Source: Ilyonectria destructans
Taxonomy: Eukaryota; Ascomycota; Sordariomycetes; Hypocreales; Nectriaceae
Assembly: GCA_020740775.1 (NCBI GenBank)
Contig: JAHEWK010000004.1
Coordinates: forward strand, 1,178,001 to 1,242,000
Reading direction: 5' to 3'
Length of the DNA stretch: 64,000 bases
Shown: positions 46,875 through 59,317 of the stretch, piece by piece
Position numbering within the stretch: the stretch's first letter is position 1
Layout of the letters: every line of letters starts with the position of its first letter
Program-made: the position numbers and the translations under genes
Notes under the pieces: model-generated
Told to the model about the DNA's origin: nothing
Database searches by the model: none
The model's input: only the letters and a program-made list of their open reading frames with translations

Positions 46875-49800
46875 ATGTGACCTAGTTAGAGCAGAGGGGG
46901 AGACGATGTTTTCTTTTGTTGGGGGTACGTGGGGATCTCGTGGTCCCTTTTGCTTTGCCTCCCTATGGATTCCTTTTTTTCTGGGCTCTGTCAGGCATCC
47001 TTTCGCTTGCGCAGGGCCGCTTTACATGTGGCGTTTTGGACAAGGATAAGCTGATATCCAGGGAAAGGTAGAGGGGGGAGTGGCTTCGTGTGGCAGATGG
47101 AGAATATAGGATAACTACATGCATGGATGAAGGCCACCTTGTTGGTCTGATGGTGTATCGTGCTCGGAGGCGACGTGAGTCCGAACCCAGAGCCGATACG
47201 AAAATCCAAGGCTGTCCGTGTGCGTAAACAATGGCTGTCAGACCTTTTCTCTTCTCTTGCTACGTACTCCGTAGTATATGAGTAATTTATTAGTGAGAGA
47301 TTCGGCTCCGACTCGAAACCCCGGAGATCGGAGGGCCCGGGAAGGGGCGGAATCAATCTGGGAGGGAGGGCTACAGATAGAACAAGGGGCTTCCTGTCAT
47401 GTCGTGTGAGAGAGGTCTTGAGGCAATTCAAGTTTTCTGCATGACATGATCCTAGAGTGACTGATGCGGTGATAGTGGATGCATGCGGTGGTATGTATGC
47501 ACATGACAGCTGATTGATTAATTGATTGATTGATTAGATTATGGAGTACAGTGCTATGTCATGCACTGTACAGATATACGGAGTAAGCTGGTGTGGATAC
47601 GCGCTAGGGTTTGTGTGCAAATTAACCAGGAGGACAAAAGAGGGAGCCTAGGTGGTTGGGGTGATCGGTTGATCGGTGGCTTGGGTTAAGTCCACGAGAA
47701 CATTAATGAAGACTACGGATAGAGGTAGTTGGTAATCACTCGGTCGTTTCTGCCAGACGGCACTCAACTCGGTACTCCGTAAAGGGAAAGGATATGTCGG
47801 CATATCGGATGAATCGGAGAAGTGGCAGTCGGCCGTCGGCATGTGTTGTTATTCCTGGCCGAGGAGCTCGGGCAGATTGATAACCTAATTGCGACCCTCA
47901 TCAGCTCCATCGGGACAACTCATCATCCCTGGATGATGCACCCCAAATCCCAAACCCAAGAGCGAGGGCGAGGCGGTGCAGGACAGGGGATGGATGTCGA
48001 GGGTCACAAACATCCCTGCAGCTGGGGAGACATGGCTGTGTCCCGTGGACCTCGGGTATGGTACGGAGTATGGGCCAGATGGTCATCTCTGTCAGGCCGG
48101 CCAAGAAGAACAAGTGCTAGAAGAAGCAATGGAAGCACCAATGATGTAATTTTGCGTGGGATCTACGTATCTAATTATGGCGGTTGTCGATTTCGTCAGA
48201 TCGATGAGGGATGACCTGTGTGCATTGAAACGGGGGCTATTTACTTCTATCAGCGATTGCTGAGTGTGTGCACCATGAGATGACAAAATGGTTAGGCTGG
48301 GCCTTGCATTAGGTTCGTCCACAGAAGTAGAGAGCGGAAAGAGATGTGCGTCTGGATGGAATAGCCGGTAAGTTACGGATCGTACATGAAGCGACGACAG
48401 ACAACGACTAAGTAAGTGGGTGCACTCTCTCGTCTGGTATGGTGGAGTTTGTCCCAGCCACCGCAATAGCAAACAAGGTAAAAAGTTTCCTGGAGCCGCA
48501 TTCAATCAAGTGCCGCTGGAGAAGGAGAAAACTTGGCATTCAACAAACCCTCTACTACATCTTGATTTGATGACCGTGGCACCTGGGGACTGTCCGTAAG
48601 AATGATATCCAGGCCCCCAGAGACAACGCACAGTGGACAGACGAGCGCTGCGGGCTGGGGAACTTTGCACAATAAAATGAAGGGTTACGTACAAACACTC
48701 GCATGCCGAGATTTCTTTCAGATATATGATGGGTCCGGAGCCGGTAGCTCGTCCTTAGCGTGCTGTGTCCACTGCCCGTTGTCCGTTGTCCACTATCCGC
48801 TGCCCACTGGCCCGTTCCCAGAGGAGGAGAGAAGAGAGCATTGGCGTTAGTGACAGCTTGGTTTTAGGGCACTGGGCGATTTGGCCGGAACAACGCGAGA
48901 TCCAAGGCCGAATTACACAGCACTGGCGGGAGAAACAATATCCCGCGAGGCTGGGGGTTTTATGCTGTTTCGACTCCCGAAGGCCCTACTCTGTATATAG
49001 GCAGGATAGACATATGTTGAGCTGAACCATCAGCTGGAGGACAGCGGTGTATAGTCTTGGATGCGGTACAACGGGAGACGAGACGGGACCTAAACAAGAA
49101 AGAAAAAAAGAAGAAAAAGGAAGAAAAAAAAGAGGGAAAGACAAATGAGGCTCGATTTATTTATTCGTCAATCTAAACTACTAGAGGGTGGAAGGCCACG
49201 ACTTGGGTCTGCTGGAGATCCGCATTGTTGGAAACAATGGTACAGCGCGGCACTGCACATCCGCCGTCCCCACATGTGGGGGGCACTCGAGAATGACCCC
49301 CCTCCGCTATGGGCGAGGTACCTCGGCGCTAGCAGGCTGGTGGCCCCCTACCCTTCTCGGGCAAGGTACCTACCGGGCTAGAGCGCTGCCCAATTACACC
49401 ACGCAGCTTCAGCGCAAACCATGTACCTCCGCGGGCGCACTCCGTCGACCTTTTGTCTGGTTACTAGGTACCGACGGCGCTGTAGGCGGGCCCAGGCTAC
49501 TTGCTTTGCCCGCTGCCGCCCGCCAAGCTGCCCGGACTCCGAGGCCGTAAACGGAGCAAACCCCCCCCAGGAAATTTTTCAGACGACAGCTACTCGGTTT
49601 CCGCCTCGTCACTTGCTCCATCGCTCGCCCGTCTTGCTCTCTTTGCTTCCGTCCCTGCGACTTCCAACCCTCCGCCTCCCACGAGTATCCAGCGCATCTA
49701 CAGCGGAGCAGATCCTCTCTATTCGATTAATTAATCGGCGCTTACGCCGCCGTCAACGACGCACAACGCACGACTCCCGGCCGCCCACCCACGACTCGCT

Positions 49801-50042
49801 GCGCCAACCCACCCATCCACCCCCGGTCGAATTGAGGGACGTCAATTGCCTGCGTCTTATCTCATCTTGATCACCTCCATCGCAGACCTCGACGTCCCAT
49901 CGCGGCCCTCGTCCGTCTCCCAATCTCCACGACGCTCTCCGGCGCCTCTTCTCAACCGCAATTGCCCGGCTTTGGCCCAGCTTTCAACCTGGCTACCCTC
50001 GAATCCAAGCCTTTCGGCGGAGCATCGGAAGCTGTGGCCGCC
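46875..50042. other. 3.2-kb interval between ATG9 and mitoferrin
   Basis: No gene can be supported. It holds the ATG9 3' UTR (to about 47.1 kb), a 4-bp repeat tgatt at 47514-47536, a purine-only patch near 49090-49145, a stretch of related words gtccactgcccgttgtccgttgtccac at 48765-48820, and a C/T-rich leader of about 400 bases before the mitoferrin start. The open frame 49421-49870 sits in this leader and has no domain. GATA-type sites (tgataa at 47879, ttatct at 49857) exist, but their number is unremarkable. Confidence 0.5.
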
Positions 50043-51452
50043 ATGGCCCAGCCAAGTGCAGAGCCGGTCGAGGACTACGAGTGAGCTCCCCTTGCCTTGC
50101 CTCGGCTCGAGCTGCGACCCCCGACGGCCTCGTCGAATTCTTTCCCAAGGCCTCTTCCACTGACTAGATCCGCTCTAGCTATGAATCCCTTCCGCCCAAC
50201 TTCTCCCTGCTACAGAACATGGCAGCAGGCGCCTTCGCCGGCATAGCCGTATGCTGCTCCGACTTCCCCATTCGACTCTCTGTCCAATACTGACCGCGCC
50301 CTCGCCGTATAGGAGCACACCGTCATGTATCCCATCGATGCGATCAAGGTTTGTATACCCAACTTGCTGCCTCCCTCCAACTTCAATTCTGACCCAAACC
50401 TCCCAGACACGAATGCAAATCCTCAACCCGAGCACGACCCCGGCTTCCACAAGTGTCATGCGCAATACATTCCACATCGCTAGGACCGAGGGGTTCTTCA
50501 GTCTGTGGCGCGGCATGTCCAGCGTCATTGTTGGAGCCGGTGAGTCCAGCACCGCTCCCCCGCTCTGCCGTCCTCCCTTTGCTAATGCGCATCACTAGGT
50601 CCCGCGCATGCCGTCTACTTTGCGACATATGAGGCTGTTAAGCACGCCATGGGAGGAAACCAAGCTGGTGTTCACCACCCTCTTGCTGCTGGTAAGTCTT
50701 CTCTTCCAGTTTAACCGACCCCAGTTGCAACCTGCTAATATGGAAATCCCGCAGCCACCAGCGGTGCCGCCGCCACCATCGCCAGCGACGCCTTCATGAA
50801 CCCCTTTGATGGTACGGCGCAACAATTCAAGCCTTCCCAAAACCGCCCCGAACATCTGGTAACTGACACTTTGTCTTCACAGTCATCAAGCAACGCATGC
50901 AGATCCAGAACTCGAGCAAGATGTACCGATCCATGGTCGACTGCGCCAAGTACGTCTACAAGACGGAAGGACTAGGCGCTTTCTACATCTCGTACCCGAC
51001 GACCCTGTCCATGACGGTACCCTTTACCGCCCTCCAATTCCTCGCCTACGAGTCCATCTCCACCGCCATGAACCCCGCAAAAGATTACGACCCTGTGACG
51101 CATTGCTTGGCTGGTGCCGTTGCTGGTGGCTTCGCAGCCGGACTCACAACTCCCATGGACGTCATTAAGACCATGCTGCAAACCCGAGGCACTGCAGTAG
51201 ACCCTGAAGTGAGAAGCGTGAATAGCTTCGCTGGTGGATGCCGTTTGCTGTACCGGAGAGCGGGATTCCGTGGCTTCTTCAAGGGCGTTCGTCCTCGAGT
51301 CGTCACCACAATGCCCAGCACTGCCATTTGCTGGTCGGCGTATGAATTCTCAAAGTAAGTGCAGCCTGCTAGAACAATTCCTAGTTGAGTTCTCTCGCTG
51401 ACCTTTGACTCTCAACAGGGCTTACTTCATCAAGCGCAACGACGCTTCGTGA
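50043..51452 (+). CDS. MRS4: mitoferrin, mitochondrial iron carrier (Mrs3/Mrs4)
   Basis: Eight exons (50043-50080, 50179-50248, 50313-50348, 50407-50539, 50599-50691, 50755-50811, 50883-51354, 51419-51452) join to 310 residues, a standard carrier length. The three carrier repeats show P-x-D-x-x-K signatures: MYPIDAIKTRMQIL, MNPFDVIKQRMQIQ and TTPMDVIKTMLQTR. Between them are MAAGAFAGIAEHTV and GPAHAVYFATYEAVK, a Mrs3/4-specific segment. It moves ferrous iron across the inner mitochondrial membrane for heme and Fe-S synthesis. Seven introns of 58-98 nt are many for this genome segment; one splits the second signature after its aspartate-codon G. Repression of iron genes by GATA factors is known in fungi, but the promoter here shows no clustered sites. 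Confidence 0.96.
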
Positions 51453-52350
51453 AGTACCTTGATATCATATAAAATAGAAACCACTGGGGGACGACGATAG
51501 GGGGCGAACGCTTGTGGAAGTCGTATTCGAGCCGAGGACTATAAACGACCGTCGAAAAAGACTTCAGCGACAAGAATACCAAACAGTGCCAACCACGGCG
51601 GCTACGGCGACGATGGCGTCTTCGATACCCCGGACCCCTTTTTCTCTTCGGTTCGACGCTCGCCAGTCCAGGCTTGGACTCTTGCACGAGAACCAGGCAG
51701 AGTAGCCGCCAGCACTTCCCCCACGGAGCAGAAGCGACTGACTGCGGACTGGACATGAGCGACGAACGTGTACATAAAATCTCCAAATCCTACAAGGAAG
51801 GCTAAGGCGGAAAGGTTCGGCTAGATGGCGGGGTGTGTGTGATGATATGTTTGTTGGTAATATTGTGTCAAGATACAGCAACGCGCCGTGGCCAGGCAGA
51901 CTCGGTGCTGGCCGGCGGGCGTGTTTGAATTCTGTGCCTGCAATGACTCCTCTCGTCGGAGCCCTTTGTGATAAATCCGTCACCACTTCACATGTTATAC
52001 CGACACTCGGCTCGGCTCGTCCGCCACGCTGTCGTCATTTGGGAGTCAAGATTTCGCCTCCGAGTCACAGCCGTAGCCGACTTCGGCGTTGGCAGTAAGA
52101 CCCAGTCGCACTACAATAAAATCACATGCGTGGTATGAGACGAGTGAAGGCACAGTGCTTGACTGAATTGGAAGTAGAAGAAGACAATGAATGAAGAGGA
52201 ACCAAAAATGCTTCAATTGTCGAGGTATATCTAAAGCTATGTTGACGAGCCAACACCAAAACACCAGCCACGCACGCCTGCGCGGGCGCCCTTTTGTAGT
52301 ACACGAACTGTCTTGTTCCCCGAACCCAAATATGCAGCTGCAGCTGCAGC
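51453..52350. other. convergent 3' interval mitoferrin / DnaJ-TPR
   Basis: About 0.9 kb containing 3' UTRs. Short open frames (51564-51986, 51835-52098) have no motif. No other feature was seen. Confidence 0.55.
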
Positions 52351-53995
52351 TTAGAACCCAAACTGCTGTCCTCCAAACTGGAACTTGAAGTTGCCGCCGC
52401 CGCCTCCGCCACGACCACCGCCGCCCTGCTGGAACATGAACGGATGGCCGCCACCACCACCTCCAAAGGGATTGCCCTGGAAGGGATTGCCGCCGCGCTC
52501 CTGGTTGTTGGGGTCGTCACCACGGTCAAAGCGGGCGCGCAGCTCCGGGTCGCTGAGGACCTCGTAGGCCTCATTTATGGAGGCCATCTTCTTCTCTGCG
52601 TCCTCCTTGTTGATACCCTGCTTGGCGGCCTTGTCCGGATGGAACTGCTTCGACGCCTTGCGGTAGGCTGACTTGATCTGACGCTCGTCGGCGTCGCTGG
52701 CCACGTTGAGCACCTTGTAGTAGTCCTTGGTCTTGCTGCGCTTGAGGGCGATTTGGGCCTTTTGCAGGATGGGGTTGACCTTGTCTTTGCGGTCAGGGCG
52801 CACCTCGGCGGCCTTCTGGAGAGTCTGGATGGCGGGCTCGTACAGCTCATCCTTGAGTTGCGTCTTGCCTAGGTGGAGGAGTCCCCAGAAGGAGTTGGGG
52901 TGGAGGCTGAGAGCCTCGTCACAGTACTTGGAGGCGTCCTTGTGGGCGGACTAGTGACAAAGAGTTAGTGAATTGAACGGGCGAGTAGAGGACGTTCCAA
53001 AGGGGGTTTACCTCAGAATATGCTTGGCAGGTCATCTCGACCACTTCCTCCAACAACTTCACCCTGGCATGGGCCGGGATGCTTCCGTTCTCCAAGAGCT
53101 CATCGACCTGCTTCCGGATCTCAGGGACCAAGCCCGGCTCATCGGCGGTTCCCATAAGAGCCCTCCCTGCGGTGGTCGTTTGGCCGCGGTTCAATTGGCC
53201 CTGGACCTTCGTGTAGGCCTTGTGGATGACCTTCTCCTGGCGGTGCAACTTCTTGCAGACCTTGGAGTCGGGGTCGGAGTGCAGGCACTTGCGCACCTGG
53301 GCCAAGCCGTTGTCCAGATCGCCCAATCCGTAGAAGGTGGTGGCGGAGATGAGAACGTGGGGAGTAGTGTTGCCGGGCCTTAGCTGCAGAACGTGCTGGA
53401 GATCGCCCATGCCCTCCTCAACCTCGCCGCGCTGGAAACGGCAGCGGGCGCGCATCTCGCGCAGGGTGGGCGACTTGTTGGCGATGTAGATGGCGGTGCC
53501 GGCGTGGTTCACACACTCATCCCACTTCTCGCCCTGCTCAGCCATTGAGGCCAGCGCGGCGGCGAGCTTGGCCTCCTCGAGCTCCTTGACCTCCGCCGAG
53601 TCGGCGCCGCGACTAGCAGCCTGGAACTGGGCTTTGGCGCCATCCCAGTCGGCAAAGCGAGCGCGGATCTTGGCCAGCTGCAGGTGGGCGCCCTCGAAGC
53701 CGGGCTTGAGCGACAGCACCTTGTTGAAGTCGTCGGTGGCGTGGGTGGTGCGGCCGAGGGAGAGGTATGTGGTTGCGCGCTTGAAGAGCGTCAGGTAGTT
53801 GGAGGGATCGCGGGCGAGGGCGGCGTCGTAGTAGATGAGGGCCTCGCTGGTCTCGCCGCGGGACAGATGCGTCTGCGCCGACGTCAGGAGCGACGACACG
53901 GGGAGGTCGCCTGGGATATCTTGGGGCGAGAGGCCGTGTGCCGTAGCCAGGAGCGTGGTGGCGGCCACGGCCAGCGTCGAGAGTCGGAGTTGCAT
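52351..53995 (-). CDS. ER-lumen DnaJ co-chaperone with TPR repeats (DNAJC3/p58IPK-like)
   Basis: Exons 53012-53995 and 52351-52950 give 527 residues. Residues 1-21 are a signal peptide ([21 protein letters not shown]). A row of TPR helices follows, recognisable at [35 protein letters not shown] units through about residue 385. The J domain spans about 403-475 with HPD at 432-434 and [24 protein letters not shown] before it. The C-terminus is Gly/Phe-rich ([13 protein letters not shown]). This order is that of DNAJC3/p58IPK and fungal relatives, which pass unfolded clients to the ER Hsp70 BiP/Kar2 and are induced by the unfolded-protein response. There is no ER-retention tetrapeptide at the end (QQFGF). 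The intron is phase 0 between two TPR helices. Confidence 0.94.
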
Positions 53996-54042
53996 GGCGG
54001 GAAGTTGTTACCGACGACAGCGACGACGATAAAAGAGCGAGA

Positions 54043-54088
<46 letters not shown>

Positions 54089-54869
54089 GACGTCTTGAGA
54101 GGGAGGGAGAGGGAGGTCCAATGACGAAAGGACGCGCAGATTCACAAAGACATGGAAGAGAGACAATGGAGAAGACAAGAATTGGCTCGGACACGACCAC
54201 GCAGGGCGTCGAAAGAAGACACACTTATGCTTTAAAAGGACAACGGAAAGAACAACGGGAAAGGCTACGATTCACATTGGACCAACTTGTCGACAGACTC
54301 TACTACGTCCCACCAACTGCACAGCCAGAACCAATGCCCACGCTGTCCTCTTTCCAATCCGGGGTGCTGTCAGTCGGCGACTTGCCTGAGCCGCCAAAGC
54401 TCCACGTGTCCAGAAGTACCCTCCTATCGAGAAGCACATGAACCACAAACCCAGTAGGTGGGCGTCCGCTGCAGTCACTAGCGGCGGGCGCTATAAGATT
54501 TATGGTGGGGGGACGGGACTGTAGAGTCCCAGCAACTCCTACGGCTGGCCGCATGTGCCCAGATCTTTGCAAGGTTTCCAGCAACAGAACGCCACGGTCG
54601 AGGCTCGATCTGTGGCGCACCAGTTCACCCACCTTTCAGCCTTGCATGTGTCTTCATTCGCGAAACAACCTCGCATCGAATTGTGGCTGCTGCATTCATT
54701 CAGTCACGCAGACACGCCATTTACTCAATTACGCATATCAACTCGACAGACAATCTTGCGTCCACCTACTTCCAAGAGAAGGAACCCAGCATTACCGCCA
54801 GTGACTCGTCGCGGGGTCAGATTGCAACAACCAACCCCTCCAAACGCCAACACCAGCGTCACTACCATC
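53996..54869. promoter_or_regulatory. divergent DnaJ-TPR / HAUS1 upstream region
   Basis: The 874 bases between start codons hold a 38-base GA dinucleotide run near the DnaJ-TPR start. Two CCAAT-type words occur (ccaatgacg at 54118 and its complement attgg at 54277), which could be parts of ER-stress elements, but the full bipartite site was not seen. Confidence 0.55.
54047..54084. repeat. (GA)19 microsatellite in the DnaJ-TPR leader
   Basis: An uninterrupted GA run 52-89 bases before the DnaJ-TPR start codon, CT-rich in the transcript. It is likely variable in length between strains. GA/CT runs are common in fungal core promoters. Confidence 0.95.
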
Positions 54870-55823
54870 ATGGCTCACCGCCGCCACCACCACCACCTCT
54901 CCGAAGACTCCGCCATCTTCTCCCCCTCTGTCGCCCGCATAGCTGCCTCCACCGCCCGCGACTGGTCGTATATTGACACCTGGCTCGCCGCAAAGCTCCA
55001 TCCCCGCCCCGTCCCCGTCTTCGAGCGCAACGCAGACACCCTCAAGGCCCTCCTTGCCCTTGCCTCTCTTACCGACGCCGCCGACGAGGAGCGTCAGCTA
55101 CTCGCCAAGTCAGAAGCTGCTGCCCTGAAAGAGCTCTCCCTCGAGCAGTCCAACGTCCAGTTCGTCACAGGCAATGGCCCTTCCCGTGGCCCGCGACGAC
55201 CGCTTAGACAAGGTCTACTCGACGCCGTCCAGCACAATCTACCTGCCGAGGGCCACACCGCCCTCGATGCCATGGCTAGCATGGCCCTTCAACTCGGTGT
55301 TGCCTTCCCGGAGCCCGAGGACCTGGGTCGTCGCATGGTCGGTCTCCAGGCAAGTATCCAGGAGACAGAGCAGATGAAGTCTCGTGTCGACATTCTCCAC
55401 CGCCACATAGAGGAGGAGACGTCAAAGATCCACAGCCTCCTTCGCCTACTCCAAGGCGACGAGTACAAGCCCCCAGCCCACCTAGCAAAGCAGAACCTGG
55501 AACTTCAACGCAAGGTCAAGGCCATGTCCGCCAAGTTGCCCGACCTCCAAGACCGTGTCGCTGCTCTTTCTGCGTCTGCCGAATCGTCGCACCCTACCAC
55601 GGCCGACATCGCCCGTGACGAGCAGGAGTACCTCGCCATCCTGGCCGAGAAACGGGATCTTGACCTTCAGATGGCCACCTTTCACGGCCTGCCCAGCAAT
55701 CCAGAAATGGCCAGATCGGAGCTTGAGGCCCTCCGAGGCCAACTACGCACGTTTACATCACAGCGTGATGCCGTCTTTGAAGGCCTAGTTGAGCGCGAGA
55801 GTCCCGTAAAACGACGCAGATGA
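54870..55823 (+). CDS. HAUS1: augmin-like complex subunit HAUS1
   Basis: A single exon of 317 residues. The conserved opening is RDWSYIDTWLAAKL followed by VPVFERNADTLKALLALA, the HAUS1 N-terminal signature. The rest is helical with heptad character: LEQSNVQF, ETEQMKSRVDILHRHIEEETSKIHSLLRLLQ, and LAKQNLELQRKVKAMSAKLPDLQDRVAAL. It ends in a basic ESPVKRRR. Augmin recruits gamma-tubulin to existing microtubules to nucleate branches; many filamentous fungi keep it while yeasts have lost it. The open frame extends upstream to 54555 without an ATG, so 54870 is the first usable start. It converges with VAC14, leaving only 126 bases between stops. Confidence 0.88.
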   Translation: MAHRRHHHHLSEDSAIFSPSVARIAASTARDWSYIDTWLAAKLHPRPVPVFERNADTLKALLALASLTDAADEERQLLAKSEAAALKELSLEQSNVQFVTGNGPSRGPRRPLRQGLLDAVQHNLPAEGHTALDAMASMALQLGVAFPEPEDLGRRMVGLQASIQETEQMKSRVDILHRHIEEETSKIHSLLRLLQGDEYKPPAHLAKQNLELQRKVKAMSAKLPDLQDRVAALSASAESSHPTTADIARDEQEYLAILAEKRDLDLQMATFHGLPSNPEMARSELEALRGQLRTFTSQRDAVFEGLVERESPVKRRR

Positions 55824-55949
55824 CAATTGTCCCATTTATCCCTGGATGCAATAGAGATACCTGCCTAAACACCAACCCGAGATACCTTGTTGTTCTCCCT
55901 CGCCAAAGACCCGAAACAACCGATGCACCTCGATTCGACAAAGTCGTCA

Positions 55950-58900
55950 CTAGTTCCTCCGATTCTTCCCCGCGACCGCGCCGCCCAACCTTCCAAACTG
56001 CCTCCCAAGACCAGTCCTCTTGGCTGGTACTGGTGGTGCTGGTGTGGGATCCTTCTGGGGCGTCGGCGTCGTTGTGGCTGGAGTCCGCGTGTCCTTGCCC
56101 TTGGGGTCCATCGCTCCATCTCCTATCCGCATTTCACTCATCCCAATGAAGGGCATGTCTTCCCCGTCTAATCCTTGCCTCTGAGCTCGCCGGGCTCGCT
56201 CCTGGACACTTCGGAACTTCTCCAGGAGCTCTTGCCACCTGATGTTTCCATCTTCCCGGCCCTTAAGTCGATTCGGTCTATCGTAGTTGGAGCTACTCGT
56301 AGTCGATGCAGTACTAAGACACATGTTAGCGATATGAGTGCAACAAGACGGCACTCCTGGATGCAAGACATTGGCGTAGTCTAAGATTACACCCTGGACA
56401 GGGAGGAGGAACGTACGTTCTGGGTGCCACGTGTAGATAACCGATAGAGCTGACACTGTTGAGTCGGTTTTTCAGCGCAGCAAATGCAGATGACTGCGGC
56501 AATAGCATCAAGATGCCGTACATGCACTTGTACAGGAACGGGAACTTCTCAGGCTCCAGCAATTGGAGGCGTAGGTCTGGACTTGGAGTCAGTACGCCAT
56601 TAGATCACGCCCTGGGTTGGGAATACAACTGACAGGTGAAGACGGGGGATTCGATCAGCTGCACAAGCTTATCGACCTGGATCAGAATGTTCACCGTCAT
56701 GTCCAGCTCGCCGCTAAGAGTCCGTCAGTAACCGTCCTCGAGTCGGTGGCCTCGATATAGAACCCACAAGATCTGTAGCAGGTTATATGCTTGCTCATAA
56801 GCCTGTGCCAGCAGGCATAGAGAGAAGGTAGCGACCGCATTGTAGCACCATGACCTGAACAGAGCCACGAACAGTGTTTGGCCATCCTAAGATGTTCGTC
56901 AGCATATATATCATCAACCTCTGTCCATCTACTTACTTTGGTCTCAAGATTCCGTAGTCTTTTTCGAACATCCGCAAGCTGAGGTGCGGTGATAAGGTTG
57001 TTGTTGAGGTTTTGAACCATGATGCTCGCGAACTCGACATCTTCCTCCTTCTCAATGCAGTCCGCTAGAGTCCTGTATATCCTCTCAGGGCTTAGACTGA
57101 GGCAAAGTTGTCGAATAATGAGGTTGCCTCGTGTCTCAAGCAACTTGCGGTCCGTTGAGAATAACTGAAGGAGGTTCACCATGAAGTTGGCAAAATAATC
57201 ATCCTCTGAATTCCGAGATATCTGCGACAGAAGCTGCAGATCCTTGGTAACAACGGCGTCCGAGTTATCAGATAACGTCTTGAGGAGAGCGGGGAAGGTG
57301 CCGTCATTGAATGCAAGCACTTTCCTAGGGGCTTTCCTGTGCAGCATGATAAGCCATGTCAGGGCGGCAACGCGAGTGGCTTCATGGTCGTTCAGGAATA
57401 GCAGGGTGAGTGAGTTGACAGCAGCAGCGTAGTCGAGATCGGCCTGTGTCTGGGTGGTGGGGATGTTTGCGGGTGTCGAGATTGAACGATTCTGGGCTGG
57501 AGTCGGACTGCGAATGTCGAGGTCTCTGGAGCTCGACAACGAGACTCGGTTGCTATTCGTGCCATCGTACTTGTCTCCAGGAATAGGGAGTCGAGATGTT
57601 GAGTATGGGTGTGCCTGGGCAGTGTGAGGTTGGCCCAGTTCAGAATCGTCTGAGAGAGATACGACATAATCCATCAAGCAAGTGTTGACCCGGGTCGCTG
57701 CTTGGTGGATGGTCTCCTTGGTACTGGCCATGGCTGGGAGCATATGGGCCAGGATCTTGGGGGTGAAGGGTAACACCTCTTCTGGGCAAATGTCGAGGAA
57801 CTCAACGATCCACCTCAGCGATTCTAGCAGACAGTCCTCCTCTGTTTTATGTTAGCAACCCGAATGATAGAAAGGAATAGATGTGTTGATTAGATACGCA
57901 CCCAGTGGAGAGTCTAACGTAGCCGTCAAAATCTCAAGGATTTCCTTATAGTTGATCTCAACATCCTGGCCGGGAATCCAGTCCTCCTCACTGCTGTCCT
58001 CGTCATCACGATTTGCCGCATCGGAATCCAGCTCGTCCCCTTCCTCGAGTTCTGGGTTCAAGGAGTCGCTGTCCATCGAGTCCTGTCGTTTCCGCTTGGC
58101 ACCTTCCTTGGACCTCCGACTCTCAAGAATGCCCTTCTTGATGCGGGAGATGCGCTTGATCTCATTGAGGAACTTATCCAGGCAATTTTGTGTGGCAGCT
58201 CTCACATCGGGATTCTGGTCGGATAAGAATTTTAGAAGGCCGTCGAGGAACCTTGGTAGGTATGTAATAAGCTCAAGGTCCGGAATGGAATCGAGAAGGG
58301 TGATCCAGCCGACGAGGAATTGGCGGGTGAAGGGATTGATGACCCAGATTCGTTCCTTGAGGAGGGGGATGAACCGAGGTAGAGAGAAGGCGGTAGGCAA
58401 GTGGGAATGGTCATCCAACGAGACCTTGTCATCACCCTCGAACTCAGGAGGGGCTTCAAGGATAGAAACATAAGAGGCGGCGGATTCGGATACTATATCC
58501 TTGACAAGGCGATCTAAAAGTTCCGCGCCGTTCTTGACCGAGAGCTCCGAGTCCGCACCAAGCTATGTCGTGTCAGTGACTGGTACCAGGGGCAAGGTGT
58601 TTTGCTGAAGTATGAAGAGCAACGTACCTTGCAAAGTTGGTCGAATATGCTGTTAAAATATACGAGAATCTCACCCTTGGCGACCTTGGCGATATTGTAC
58701 ATGGCCTCGCACGCGTAGTACCTGACTCTGGCATCTTGGTCTGTGAAGCAGGCTAGGACGGGAGGAACAATTTTGGCCAGGTAGCGAGGCAGCTCCTATA
58801 GTTTACAGATCGCATCAGTAGTTGTGGTAGCCATAGGGGTAGAGTGCATGGGACAGATTAAAGGCACAGCACTCTTCACGATGGAGAGAAAAGAGGGGAG

Positions 58901-59317
58901 TCCAGGGACAGAACATACAGAGCCGAGGGCGATAGCAGCGGCAGCCAAGCCGATCAAGCCACCATTTCTAGCATGGGGCTGGTGGACGGCGTAGGCATAC
59001 TCATTGCAGAGCTGCTCGAGGATGTCGTGGACACGCTGGTAGTCCTTTGTGCTGACGAGTTCGCGAATGACGCGCTCAAGACTACAGGTGGGGGTTAATC
59101 ATGAGGCTAGAGGACAAACGCAGGCTAGAGAACTAGTTGGCTCGCGGCGGCGGCAGGATCGTGTGAAGAACATGAGATCCGCACGACGAGCCAAAGAGAA
59201 GAAGCTAGAAAGAGCTGGGTGGGAGGAGGATAGAGAGTGTGAGACATACTCGAGGGCGCCGACCTTGCGCTTGTCATAGAGCTTGTCGTTGAGGGCCCGC
59301 TGGATACTGGCATCCAT
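55950..59317 (-). CDS. VAC14: Vac14, scaffold of the PI(3,5)P2 kinase complex
   Basis: Nine exons (59250-59317, 58919-59081, 58628-58795, 57902-58562, 56937-57841, 56768-56886, 56634-56713, 56417-56576, 55950-56313) encode 895 residues. HEAT-type repeats begin at [21 protein letters not shown] and continue [35 protein letters not shown] and [20 protein letters not shown]. The conserved second half has [45 protein letters not shown] and [21 protein letters not shown] charged linker (about 250-300) and a Pro/Thr-rich tail are fungal additions. Vac14 holds Fab1 kinase and Fig4 phosphatase together on the vacuole. Intron 1 is the longest (168 nt). A possible upstream in-frame extension lacks an ATG. 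Confidence 0.95.

Noticed and set aside
49320..49440. Possible tRNA near ggtgtaattgggcagcgctc on the minus strand
   Set aside because: A D-arm/A-box-like stretch is visible, but no matching B box or closing acceptor stem could be found.
49421..49870. 149-codon plus-strand frame before mitoferrin
   Set aside because: C/T-rich leader DNA giving Arg/Pro/Ser-biased sequence; no domain.
54555..54869. N-terminal extension of HAUS1
   Set aside because: The frame is open but has no ATG before 54870, and the extension has no family match.
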